Below are positions 45,973 through 58,219 of a DNA stretch of 64,000 nt, one piece after another. The DNA comes from Pycnopodia helianthoides (Eukaryota; Echinodermata; Asteroidea; Forcipulatida; Asteriidae): assembly GCA_032158295.1 (NCBI GenBank), contig CM063251.1:16443738-16507737 (forward strand), read 5' to 3'. The notes under the pieces are model-generated. The model searched no databases, was not told the DNA's origin, and was given only the letters and a program-made list of their open reading frames with translations. Position numbers and translations under genes: made by a program. How positions within the stretch are numbered: the stretch's first letter is position 1; every line of letters starts with the position of its first letter.

Positions 45973-46372
45973 ACAGCAGTTTCAAATAACATGTTATCAA
46001 AAGACCGAATGAAGTGTAAAATGTCTAAAAACTCTATTTATGCAGGTATTGGTTCGCGCCATTTTGGGAGTCAGTTTCCCAGCCGTTTGTATATACTGCG
46101 TGTAAAAGCATGGTGGGAATAAAAGTGAGTATTTTAGGCGATTGGCTCGTACCGTTTACTTACAAGCTCAAGCTGTTAAATGGATCCCAAAGTGGTGAGC
46201 AGACAGTGCAAGGGGTGCCGCAATGCAAGGCGGTCTTTTTCCGCGTCTTACCATGGTTTAACAAATCCATAATAGAAGTGGTCTAGCCATGGTCTAACAG
46301 ACGTTGGCTGTGGCTACGTTATTACGGCAGATTCAACTTATCTGCAGCCAAGGGCCATATCCATAGCCGAAG

Positions 46373-49300
46373 TCACTCTAATCGGACGAGGCATCTGTTA
46401 CCTTTAAACCCACATTGAGCGTCAACGCAAGGAATACCTGTACATCGGCCAGTAAAACCACAGATTTCTAATATTGGTGCAAGGTTATAATTCTTACCGA
46501 AGTAATCAACAGCTGCTTGAGCAATTTTAATTTGTGGCAATGTCAACGCCATATTGTTCCATTCAGTGTCGTCGACTTCCGGTTTCTCGACCCACCTTTG
46601 ACCCCTGCGCATGCGTCTTGCGTCACATCTTTGTTGGAGTTTCTTTACAAGTGGCTCGCACATCACAATGATGAAACATATGAAACAGACGATTCCTGAC
46701 GTGATATATGACGTATCATAGCTCCCGGTGACGTCAAAGAGACCACCTGGTGATTAGACGGGCTAATAAGAAATTCTCTGCTGTAAAGAACAACCGTTAA
46801 TTTGGGCAGCGTTTGTTTGGGAAGGTTTAAAAACTACACACAGATTTTAAAGTGAAATTTTAATGTAAAGTCTAAAGATCCATTCTATAAAGTAAAACAA
46901 ATTGCTAGTACTTTTAGGGTCAACAGTTATCTGTGCTGCTTTGAACTGGATTAAAAGCAAATTGAATATCATCTAATGGAAATCAATGAGGTACTTTTTT
47001 TTAATCGGCAGACTTACCGACCACAAAAACACCAACCACATTACCGACTCCGAAAAACATGAGGTACAGCCCGATGGAATTCCCCGCTTTTGACTCCTGC
47101 ACGGACAGATGGGCGAGGACCGGGAAGAGCGAGTTCGACGCCCCGCTACTGATACCGAAAAATACGGCGTAGATCGCCATCGTCGGGAAAGACTTGGTGA
47201 AGGGGAGTAGTAGGCAGCTTGCTGACATCACAAGGAACATCAGGGCCATCATACGAGATGGTGTAATTAGCTTTAAAACAACGAAAACACCGTGCGAAAG
47301 GCGCCCTGCAATGGAGCCAGCTCCTATGATTGAAACCAGGAGTGCGGCCTCAGTGCTGGAGATATCAATACTGACCGCACGTGAAACTGTATAGATACCA
47401 GCCGCATGGGACCCTATGCCGAATAGGAATGCCACTATACAAATAGTTAGTAACCGTAAATTGGTCACCAGGAGACCAAGCTGTAGTGTCATCACGAGAT
47501 AGCTACAAGGACTGCAACACCTTTTCATGGTAACTTGTGCCGTTGGATCGTCTCGGACGCCATTTTGATTTTGTTTAGACGCTACCAAGAGTTCAATTTC
47601 CGTAGGAATGATCACTTCAGCATCAGGGCTGCACCGTTGTTGATCCAGTGCGTGATCACCATTCTGTTTAACCCGAGGATTGTCGACTAGGTTTTCTCCC
47701 TCAATTGTTAAACGTGAAGCAGATTTTGATGCTTGACTACCTGACTGCTCATTCTCATCGTAGTTGTTGGCCGTAGGCCACTTAGTTTTGTCGTGGCATC
47801 TGCAGGCTCCGTCCAGTGCCGCGTACTTTCAGTCACAGTAACGCCATGTTTCGTACGTGCACTTGGTTCCATTTCTTCGCACTTCCCACTGCTATTGTTT
47901 TGGGCAAGTTCAACCCCAAGATCCTGTTTAGTTTTAAATGTTCTCGTCTTTCTTTGTTTGGCCAGCTGCTCTTTTTCGCGGGTTGAGGGATAGTACAGAG
48001 CACCAGCGACGCACAGGTTAGCAGTAATTGCAGCCAGGACTAACATGGCGCCCTGCCAGCCATACCAGTCTATTAAAATCGTCATAAGGGGTGGAAATGC
48101 AATGATTCCGACACCTACCCCTGAAAACGAGACGCCCATGGCTGCTGCCAGATTAGTCTTGAAGTTAAAACCAATAATCATTATCGAAGGCTGGTAAACC
48201 AAACCTAAACCGATTCCTGCAAAACAAAAACCAGTGTAAAACAAATCTGGTTATAATTGTTCAAACCACAAGATGTCCGCATTACGAAGCTGAAAGTTTA
48301 TAAAAAAAATTATATTTTCATCATGACATTTCACGGATAGTCAAATTTGCATAAAAGTGAGCTGCTCAGAATTATAATAAGCATAAAGCAAGGTCTTTGC
48401 TCTATGTACGGAGAATGTTGAGCTCAATGTTTCTGCTAGGCACACCCACTACGAAAGCTGTGGACTTCGGCTACGGCTATACCCATTGGTTGCAATAGCG
48501 AGTAGCGACAACGTTGGAAAATAAGGCTTTTCTTTCATCGTTCCAGCCATAGCTACTGCTGGAGCCTTTGGCAAAATGAGTAAGATCAAACAATCCAATG
48601 GGAAAGCTGACTTTAGCCACGGCTAAAATGGCCGGGCGCACAAACTGTCTCAATTCTAAAGTATGCACATGTGCACAGAGGATACGGTTTTGTCTACACT
48701 AGCAGCATTCTTCAAGTTCTATTTTGATGGGCGAAACAAAAACCATGAACTTAAACATGAAAGTAAGGTTTTTTGACTTAGTCTAAAATATTGATTGCAA
48801 AATCATTTGGCGTGAACGTTAAGATACCAAAATGTCTGCTGTTATCATAGCAATACGAAACATACATCTATTATGAAAAAAAACTTATCGATGTGGTATT
48901 TTACCTGCGGAAATCATCAGCACGATGAGTTGATAGAGGTGCGAAGCTCGGGAAGATACGACGATAGACGCTGTGGCCCAAAATCCACCAAATATGGCGA
49001 CAGGTCGAAAACCAAAACGCTTCGACAAAGCTGCTGCAAATGGACCTGTTGGACGGTGGAAAGTTTATTCGTTTCATGTGGTCCGTTTTTTTGGTTTTTC
49101 TCTCCCTATACAAAGTTTGAATCCATGCAATGGATTACTTATTATTGATTAATGATTAATATAGTTGTTGTGTGTAGGCTTGTTTTCATAAATGGTTCAC
49201 TTTGTCTACTTTCGTGGTAATTTTATCAGATTTTGATATTAACATCATTTAAAAACCATTGCGGTACCCGCTGCTATTATATGATTCAAACTGGCCTCTT

Positions 49301-49810
49301 CTACCGAGAAAGATCGGTGGTCTGTAGTGGCGAGACATCTGCGCTAGAATGGCAAAGGTCGTGGGTTTGAATCCCAACTATGTAATACGACTTTTTTGTT
49401 TTTTTCACAGACTCGGGAAAGTACACACAGTGTTTAACATCGGAGTGGGGTAAAACCAAGCAATAGATTTTGATACTATCATGTTAAAACTCACCTGAAG
49501 CCAACATGGAAAAAGAAGCCATTGAACCTATCCACCCGACGGATGCGGCGCCCTCATCGAACATGTCCTGCCAAATGACGTAGAACACCCGAAGAGAATT
49601 GCCAAACCCCGCTGTCATTAGGTGGACCATGAAGGTTGAGAACGTCACGACCCACCCCCTCACGCCTCCCTCCTCACACTGACCCCTCGTACATATGCGG
49701 CAGCATGCTTGACTGTTGTCGTCGCCGGTTGAGTGTGGTGCATCGTCGGTTTCACTGCCCGATTCTGAATTGGGCCTTATGGTTGATCTCTCTGCCCGGG
49801 ATGCTGACAT
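46373..49810 (-). CDS. monocarboxylate-transporter-like MFS protein, copy 1 (one frameshift)
   Basis: Exons 49495-49810, 48905-49045, 47018-48216 and 46373-46746, all GT-AG with phase 1 joins. About 676 aa if the frame is restored. Exon 1 carries acidic/Ser-rich N-terminal residues and then the MCT-type entry into TM1 (GGVRGWVVTFSTFMVH) and ASVGWIGSM before TM2. Exon 3 has GLVYQPSIMIIGF, GVGVGIIAFPPLMTILIDWY and GWQGAMLVL (TM4-6), a long polar loop, then TM7-11. Exon 4 begins GGLFDVTGSYDTSY (TM12) and ends in a cysteine-containing tail. The layout is that of the SLC16 family, proton-coupled or facilitative carriers of monocarboxylates; the actual substrate is unknown. One base is missing near 47776 relative to copy 2, inside the loop-coding part, breaking the frame as assembled. 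Start set at M-S-A-S-R-A-E-R-S, conserved in both copies. Confidence 0.82.
47770..47780 (-). other. frameshift site in transporter copy 1
   Basis: CCGTAGGCCA here against CCGTAGGGCCA in copy 2. The loss of one base in a G run shifts the frame and leads to an early stop at 47708. It may be real or an assembly error in a homopolymer. Confidence 0.8.
49313..49385 (+). mobile_element. tRNA-derived SINE-like fragment, unit 1
   Basis: TGGTCTGTAGTGG resembles an A box and GTGGGTTTGAATCCCAAC a decayed B box and T arm. The acceptor stem does not pair. It lies in transporter intron 1. The unit 2 copy keeps a perfect B box. Confidence 0.5.
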
Positions 49811-50139
49811 GGCGATGAACTTCAGTGCGGTCTTCAATTGGTCGGCAAGGCTCAAAGCCTAAAACAGGGAACAGAATGAATTCATTCGATGGTCAAGTTC
49901 TCTCAGACATTTTCTGTTTTTTTTCGTCGCCAGTAATTGCCTACTGGCAATTTTTCAACCAGGCCATCGGTGACCAAGAATTTTCTGCCGATCTACTTTA
50001 AACAAAATCCGAAATGTCGCAAATTGAGTGATTTCACTCAGAAGTTCGACTGGTGTACTATTAAATAATTACTTTCACATTATTATTGGATTTAGCTTGA
50101 AACAGTTTAGAGAGAAGTGCTTTGCAGTTGTATGAGACT

Positions 50140-50610
50140 CACCTCCAGCTAGGTTTGATCAGACAGACGATGTATTTCTCTACTTCTCACTTGTCTACCA
50201 AGTTAGATTCCGTAGTTAGTCATTCAGTCTATCAGTCACTCAAACAACGACAGCGTTGGTCCGTTGCGCGGACCTAGGCCCACGACTAACAGTTTGGGTC
50301 TAGGCACTCTCTACTTCTCTACCAAGTTAGTTATTCCGTAGTCCATCTCACTCAAACAACGACAGCGTTGGTCCGTCGCGCTGACCTATGAGCCCACGTC
50401 TAACAGCTTGGGTCCTGCAGGCACTCTAGTTCCGCGGTCACTCAAAAACGACAGCGTTGGTGCGCCGCGCTGACCTAGCAGCCAACGTCTAACAGCTTGG
50501 GTCCAGGCACTCTCTACTTCTCTACTTCTCACTCTTCTAACAAGTTAGTTATTCCGTAGTCACTCGCTCACTCATGCAGCGAAAGCGTTTGGTCCGTGGT
50601 GCTGGTCCGA
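50140..50610 (+). repeat. imperfect minisatellite upstream of transporter copy 1
   Basis: Four units at about 90-130 bp spacing, marked by ACGACAGCGTTGG at 50249, 50361 and 50450 and a diverged form at about 50581. They share CTACTTCTCTACCAAGTTAG and TAACAGCTTGGGTC. Copy 2 retains only one unit (58228-58300). Confidence 0.75.
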
Positions 50611-50619
50611 GCCAGTTGG

Positions 50620-52520
50620 AGTTGATAGCAATAGTGCCTTCTTGGCTTGGGTGTCCGACGGTGGCAGGTGAGATCCTCGTCGTTGCTGCTGAAGTCATGC
50701 CAACGAATGCCAAGGATGGATCTCTGACATTTTTAGATGGAATGATTCAACTGCACTAAGGAGGGTTCAGGTCACTGACAAGTATAGTAGGACAGGGGTA
50801 ACACACGTCCAACGAAGGATAGAAAACCACTATTAAAAATAATAGCCATATTTCGTATGTTGCACATTGCACGGCTCAATGGTTTCACTCGAGCAACATA
50901 ACTGGCAATGAACTTTGTGCATAGTAATAGTCGACAGTTGAAAAACGTTCACAAAGAATAATAAAACATTCGTTGTCAAATAACAACAAAACATGTCCAG
51001 ATAATTTAAAAAATGTGTATACGGTAATGTTACCACACTATTAGTGCGAAAATACCGCGACATATTTTTACTGTTTTCTCGGCAAGTAGACGCTGTATTC
51101 AGCTGAAAATTTCACAGGTGACTTTTATTGTATTTTTTCTTTATAATGTTGCCTTGAAATTAATAGGCATTACGTTGACAAAAACCAAATGATGGCTCTT
51201 CCTTAAACCGCACTGCACACACTGGTCACTTCATATGCCACGATATTCTAAGCTGGACAATGTCACACGGATCCTGGAGGGGGTGTCATATACACCGTGT
51301 GGTAATGCACTGTTTGGTGTCCATGTACATTGTACATTGACCCTCGGTCGCACCAGTGTCTCAAATTCAACGATCAATCTCCAAAAAAATAAATACTAAT
51401 AAAGAATGATTATATGAATATACACTTTAGGCAAATAATGAACTTTGCCCATGGTCACTACGAGGCATACACATACGACGACTACTGACGTGCACTACAC
51501 GGACAAATTCTGAAAATTCGATTTGAAGGTCTGCCTTATATGGATTCTCGACAAAATTTGTCAAGAATTTCGTGCCCCTGGGATTGTTGAGTTTCATCCT
51601 GGAGTGTTTAGGGTACACCAACGTTCTAAAAAGGGCCCTATTTTGCTAAAAGTGTAGAGTAATTTTTCCCCAGGTGGAGTCTGGTCAGTAGTTTATTTTT
51701 TGTTTTTGTATGAGGTTAAAAGCTGAAACATCTCAATGGCTATCCTACTAAAAACTTGAAAAGAGAAAAATAAAGTGCAATGTTCAGTGAATATATTTTA
51801 TTTGATTTCAAGAGGCCGAGGAAATTTTACATATACTTTTTTAATAGTATTTTTGAACATTTATTATTTAGCATTGTCTACTTTAGGGACGCTTATTCAG
51901 TTCTGTGCACCCTACGCTCATTTGGAAAATAATGGCAGTGACGTTAATAACGCGAAGTCCCTAGATCCACTGAGCGAAAGTAGTACGTAGTCCCGGCCGA
52001 ATTCCTACCTCCCCGCCCAGGTAGTAGTTAATAAGCTAAACAGTCTTTTCGGACCTAAGTATAGTCTCCCGAATATCAACATCTTCTCCGCGGCAGTAAA
52101 ATAAATAGGTAAACAGTTCTACACAGCAAGTAGATTTTAAACATGGTTTTGCCGTTAACATACATGTACATTGATACCTCACCTTGCAATGCCTCAAAAC
52201 CCACATATTGAACTAATGTCACGAGAGGGATATTTGTAATTGATGACCTAAACAAATAAACTATTAAAAAGTCAATTAGTTTATTGGTAATTTCACACAC
52301 AGAAACCAGGTTCTAATTCCCTTTATGCTGGCTAAACAGAGCTGAAATTATGGCTGTTGGACAAATAAGAAGATAAGGTCAAATTGGGGTTATGTCTGTT
52401 TATGTGTGTATGTTAACATAAATCATTATTGTAAAGTTCAGGAGGTGTGAATTTGTTCAGGTATTAAACTTTAAAATAATGTAATTGGACACTATTGATG
52501 GCGTCACCGTGACGTCAATG
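50620..52520. other. intergenic part of duplication unit 1
   Basis: No gene recognised. It matches 58297-59720, with TGTGTATACGGTAATGTTAC at the start of the shared part. Confidence 0.6.
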
Positions 52521-53283
52521 TTCACATTTGCATGAAATTATATAGATTCAACAAATGAATAAAACGCTCACTGAGCGATAAACTCCAATCGGAAAATTAG
52601 TTTATTAATTTCTCATCAAATATGGCATTTCAGACAGAAATATTTCAAGGGATGTTTTCTACTATCATCATCATTAGACCGGGTAAGTTTTATGTAAATC
52701 TGTGATCAAAAAGTATATTTCCAAAGTTTTTTTTCATACCAATTCTGTAATGTTCCTTTAACAGCAGTTTCAAATAACATGTTATCAAAAAGTAAGACCG
52801 AATGAAGTCTAAAATGTTTAAAAACTCTATTTATGCAGGTATTGGTTCGCGCCATTTTGGGAGTCAGTTTCCCAGCCGTTTGTATATATTGCGTGTAAAA
52901 GCATGGTGGGAATAAAAGTGAGTATTTTAGGCGATTGGCTCGTACCGTTACTTACAAGCTCAAGCTGTTAAATGGATCCCAAAGTGGTGAGCAGACAGTG
53001 CAAGGGGTACCGCAATGCAAGGGGTCTTTTTCCGCGTCTTACCATGGTTTAACAAATCCATAATAGAAGTGGTCTAGCCATGGTCTAACAGACGTTGGCT
53101 GTGGCTACGTTATACGGCAGGATTCAACTTATCTGCAGCCAAGGGCCATATCCATAGCCGAAGTCACTCTAATCGGACGAGGCATCTGAATAAGTTACCT
53201 TTAAACCCACATTGAGCGTCAACGCAAGGAATACCTGTACATCGGCCAGTAAAACCACGGATTTCTAATACTGGTGCAAGGTT

Positions 53284-54423
53284 CAGTGTTCTCCAACTCT
53301 GAAAATTAAGGTTGGTTCTTGGGGCGGGAACCAATGCGAGCGCGAAGCGCAAAGTCCTTACGGCGTGGGGTCTGGGGCACACTACATGCTCTGTAATGCA
53401 TTCTGAGATGATTCCTGATGGCAACTTCTCCTGTTTTCTAAATAAAAAAGTTTTAAACATTGTAAGGAATTATTTTTTTTTTTTGGTTCACTCTTGCACT
53501 TATAAAATTTATGTTGTACTAAAAAATGAGGCACTACTTACCGCTGGGAATAGCTGGATATTTGGGAGCAGTAACAGGTTTTGTCTTAAACAACATCAGT
53601 TTCCCTTAACTTGTTTTTTCACTCGCCGGCCGGAAGAATCAACCAAAATTTTGGTACGACTAGCCCACATGCAACAATTTTGAAAATGTAAAAAAAAAAA
53701 AAAAAATGAAGTTTGTAAAATTGCGTTTTTGGACGATCTTTTTTCATGATTTATGCCCTTAATAATAGTGTTTTCATCAACAGCAATTTTCATAGGTTCG
53801 TAATGTGAGGATCGGTTTGAAAGAACTTCTTTTACACTGAAATCTTCGTGATTTATAACGATCGGTCAACGACGCACATTGGGAAAAGATTTCTTGTGGC
53901 GAGAGCGATGTGTTTATGAATACGAGGTTGTAATTTTGCATAAAATATAACAAGAACGAGGTTAACATTAGACTCCATCGCGCGGTTTTTGCCCCTGGAA
54001 ATTCGAGTTGTACACATGTATGTTTCCCTACTCGCCTTCGTGTTGTTGTACGGAACATGGAGGAAAGAGCCAGACTATTAATGTGCGGGGGTGTTTTACT
54101 GGAAATAAACGATCGCAATCGCGATCGCGGCATTAAATCTAGCATTGTCAAACCATTTTTCCTGTCAAACTGTGTGGATGTAAAGTTGTTTCAATAACTT
54201 TATAACAGGCAGACAGGTAGGCCGCGTGAAACTTTGGTTTTAATAGAAAGTAATGTGGTCTTTCTTGTTTCTTAACTATTTCTGTTGTAAATTTACAATG
54301 CAGAGTCAAAAAATGTAAACGTGGCGGCAACATTTTAAAGCTTGGCGGCGATTATAAAGCGTGGTGCGCGCCGCAGAAAGCGTGGCGGTGGGCCACGGCT
54401 TTTCTATAGGTTGGAGAATACTG
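53284..54423. mobile_element. 1.14-kb TIR element inside last exon of transporter copy 2
   Basis: Ends CAGTGTTCTCCAAC and GTTGGAGAATACTG are a 14-bp TIR with one mismatch. AGGTT flanks both sides (53279-53283 and 54424-54428), and copy 1 has a single AGGTT at the uninterrupted site. Interior frames show no transposase, so it is probably non-autonomous. CAGTG-type ends recall hAT elements, but an 8-bp target duplication is not seen. Confidence 0.82.
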
Positions 54424-57036
54424 AGGTTATAATTCTTATCGAAGTAATCAACAGCTACTTGAGCAAATTTGTGGCAATGTCAACGCCATATTGTTCCATT
54501 CAGTGTCGTCTGACTTCCGGTTTCTCAACCCACCTTCGACCCCTGCGCATGCGTCTTGCGTCACATCTTTGTTGGAGTTTCTTTACAAGTGGCTCGCACA
54601 TCACAATGATGAAACATATGAAACAGACGATTCCTGACGTGATATATCGACGTATCATAGCTCCCGGTGACGTCAAAGAGACCACCTGATGATTAGACGG
54701 GCAAATAAGAAATTCTCTGCTGTATCAGAACAACCGTTAATTTGGGCAGCGTTTGTTTGGGTAAAAACTACACACAGATTTTAAAGTGAAATTTTAATGT
54801 AAAGTCTAAAGATCCATTCTATAAAGTAAAACAAATTGCTAGTGCTTTTAGGGCCAACAGTTATCTGTGCTGCTTTGAACTGGATTAAAAGCAAATTGAA
54901 TATCATCTAATGGAAATCAATGAGGTACTTTTTTTAATCGGCAGACTTACCGACCACAAAAACACCAACCACATTACCGACTCCGAAAAACATGAGATAC
55001 AGCCCGATGGAATTCCCCGCTTTTGACTCCTGCACGGACAGATGGACGAGGACCGGGAAGAGCGAGTTCGACGCCCCGCTACTGATACCGAAAAATACGC
55101 GTAGATCGCCATCGTCGGGAAAGACTTGGTGAAGGGGAGTAGCATGCAGCTTGCTGACATCACAAGGAGCATCAGGGCCATCATACGAGATGGTGTAACT
55201 AGCTTTAAAACAACGAAAACACCGTGCGAAAGGCGCCCTGCAAAGGAGCCAGCTCCTATGATTGAAACCAGGAGTGCGGCCTCAGTGCTGGAGATATCAA
55301 TACTGACCGCACGTGAAACTGTATAGATAACAGCCGCATGGGACCCTAAGGCGAATAGGAATGCCACTATACAAATAGTTAGTAACCGTAAATTGGTCAC
55401 CAGGAGACCAAGCTGAAGTGTCGTCACGAGATAGCTACAAGGATTGCAACACCCTTTCGTGGTAACTTGTGCCGTTGGATCGTCTTGGACGCCATTTTGA
55501 TTTTGTTTAGACGCTACCAAATGTTCAGTTTCCGTAGGAATGATCACTTCAGCATCACGGCTGCACCGTTGTTGATCCAGTGCGTGATCACTATTCTGTT
55601 TAACCTGAGGGTTATCGACTAGGTTTTCTCCCTCAATTGTTAAACGTGAAGCAGATTTTGATGTTTGACTACCTGACTGCTCATTCTCATCGTAGTTGTT
55701 GGCCGTAGGGCCACTTAGTTTTGTCGTGGCATCTGCAGGCTCCGTCCAGTGCCGCGTACTTTCAGTCACAGTAACGCCATGTTTCGTACGTGCACTTGGT
55801 TCCATTTCTTCGCACTTCCTACTGCTATTGTTTTGGGCAAGTTCAACCCCAAGATCCTGTTGAGTTTTAAATGTTCTCTTCTTTCTTTGTATGGCCAGCT
55901 GCTCTTTTTCGCGGGTTGAGGGATGGTACATAGCACCAGCGACGCACAGGTTAGCAGTAATTGAAGCCAGGACTAACATGGCGCCCTGCCAGCCATACCA
56001 GTCTATTAAAATCGTCGTAAGGGGTGGAAATGCAATGATTCCGACACCTACCCCTGAAAACGAGACGCCCATGGCTGCTGCCAGATTAGTCTTGAAGTAA
56101 AAACCAATAATCATTATCGAAGGCTGGTAAACCAAACCTAAACCGATTCCTGCAAAACAAAAAACAGTGTAAAAACAAATCTTTTTATAAAAATGTTCAA
56201 ACCACAAGATGTCCGCATTTACAAAACTGAAAGTGTTCAACCAAAAACATTCCACGGATAGTCAAATTTGCATAAAGGTGAGCTGCTCAGAATTATAGTA
56301 AGCATAAAGCAAGGTCTTTGCTCTATGTACGAAGAATGTTGAGCTCATTGTTTCTGCTATGCACACCCACTACGGAAGCTGTGGACTTCGGCTACGGCTA
56401 TAACCGCTGGTTACAATAGCGACAACGTTGGAAAATAAGGCTTTTCTTTCATCGTTCCAGCCATAGCCACTGCTGAAGCCTTTGGCAAAATTAGTAAGAT
56501 CAAACAATCCAATGGGAAAGCTGAATTTAGCCACGGCTAAAATGGCCGGGCGCACAAACTGTCTCAATTCTAAAGTATGCACATGTGCACAGAGGATACG
56601 GTTATGTCTACACTAGCAGCATTCTACAAGTTCTATTTTGATGGGCGAAACAAAAACCTAACTTAATCATGAAAGTAAGGTTTTTTGACTTGGTCTAAAA
56701 TATTGATTGCAAAATCATTTGGCGTGAACGTTAAGATACCAAAATGTCTGCTGTTATCATAGCAATACGAAACATACATCTATTATAACAAAACTTATCG
56801 ATGTGGTATTTTACCTGCGGAAATCATCAGCACGATGAGTTGATAGAGGTGCGAAGCTCGGGAAGATACGACGATAGACGCTGTGGCCCAAAATCCACCA
56901 AATATGGCGAAAGGTCGAAAACCAAAACGCTTCGACAAAGCTGCTGCAAATGGACCTGGAAAGTTTATTCGTTTCATGTGGTCATTTTTTTGGTATTTCT
57001 CTTCCTATACAAAGTTTGAATCCATGCAATGGATAA

Positions 57037-57538
57037 CTTATTTTAAACCCGCCGAGGCCTGGTTCTTGATAATATCACCGAGAAGTCGAGGTGACATTAT
57101 CAAGAACCAGGCCTCGGCGGGTTTAAACACTAGTTTAAAACCGATTAAACACACTTTGATTCCCATTCATAAATACCTTTCTCCTAAAAATATCCAAAAA
57201 CCCTGTAAAAGTTGAGAACAATTCTGACAGTTTAGCCTTAGCTCACCTCGACTCGGCGTTGAATTTCTATGCGTGTAGAAAAACCGCGTCGCGCAATTTT
57301 CGAACTTGCGCACATAAGTTTCAAGCTATCGCACGCAAGTTTCCAACTTGCGCGAAATAAACTATGCGGCTTACCAAATTTGCGCGCTCCGCGCAAAACA
57401 TGATAGCGCCCTCTTTGACAACAAGTTGCCAGGCCATGATTAAACACTTCTAGCCGGTGTTATATTGTCCGTTTAAACACCCCACGTGATGTCCTCTCGT
57501 CCAATCAGAATGGATAAACTGTCCCAGGTATTTATGAA
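57037..57538. mobile_element. insertion in intron 1 of transporter copy 2 with near-perfect hairpin
   Basis: Missing from copy 1. It begins with a 38-nt stem (57042-57079 with its inverse to 57127, CCGCCGAGGCCTGGTTCTTG on one arm), with one mismatch and a loop of about 10 nt. The rest has short CG-rich repeats (AACTTGCGC). It could be a foldback element or a hairpin RNA source. Confidence 0.65.
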
Positions 57539-57704
57539 TAATGATTAATATAGTGGTTGTATATAGGCTTGTTTTCATGAATGGTTCACTTTGTCTACTT
57601 TCGTGGAAATTTTATCAGATTTTGATACTAACATCATTTAAAAAACATTGCGGTATACCCGCTGCTAATATACGATTCAAACTGGCCTCTTCTACCGAGA
57701 AAGA

Positions 57705-57777
57705 TCGGTGGTCTATAGTGGCGAGACATCTTCGCTAGAATGGCAAAGGTCGTGGGTTCGAATCCCACCTATGTAAT
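57705..57777 (+). mobile_element. tRNA-derived SINE-like fragment, unit 2
   Basis: T arm GTGGGTTCGAATCCCAC pairs perfectly and contains a consensus B box. TGGTCTATAGTGG resembles an A box. The acceptor and anticodon stems do not fold, so it is not called a tRNA gene. Confidence 0.5.
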
Positions 57778-58219
57778 ACGACTCAGTGTTTAACATCGGT
57801 GTAGGGTAAAACACAAGCAATAGATTTTGATACTATCATGTTTAAAACTCACCTGAAGCCAACATGAAAAAAGAAGCCATTGAACCTATCCACCCGACGG
57901 ATGCGGCGCCCTCATCGAACACGTCCTGCCAAATGACGTAGAACACCCCGAGAGAATTGCCAAACCCCACTGTAATTAGGTGGACCATGAATGTTGAGAA
58001 CGTCACGACCCACCCCCTCACGCCTCCCTCCTCGCAATGTCCCCTCGTACATCTGCGGCAGCATGCTTGACTGTTGTCGTCGTGGCTTGCGTGTGGTGCA
58101 TCGTCGGTTTCACTGCCCGATTCTGAATCGGGCCTTATGGTTGATCTTTCTGCCCGGGATGCTGACATTGTAATGAATGCGCCGTATTTTTGACCGCGTG
58201 AGGGCGCTCTCAAAAATAA

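Larger units (their letters stand above)
45740..52524. repeat. transporter tandem duplication, unit 1
   Basis: Recurs in the same orientation at 52525-59725, covering all four exons, introns, upstream DNA and the far intergenic part up to GTCACCGTGACGTCAATGTT. Copy-specific insertions explain the length difference. Confidence 0.93.
53164..58168 (-). pseudogene. monocarboxylate-transporter-like MFS protein, copy 2 (disrupted)
   Basis: Exons 57853-58168, 56815-56955, 54951-56149 and 53164-54685 match copy 1. The cytoplasmic loop is intact here: an open frame runs through TM4-11 with the charged loop lacking in copy 1. One base is missing near 55098, in the segment coding the TM10 region, and shifts the frame. 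The last exon is interrupted by a 1140-bp TIR element and also has two one-base gains (near 54508 and 54647) and a 5-bp loss relative to copy 1. Exons 1 and 2 are intact. As assembled it cannot encode the C-terminal helices. The start at M-S-A-S-R-A-E-R-S is kept; the frame extends upstream to 58213 through non-homologous sequence. Confidence 0.78.

Noticed and set aside
53312..54151. Frames of about 120 codons on both strands inside the 1.14-kb insertion
   Set aside because: No transposase or other domain. They lie within a non-autonomous-looking TIR element.
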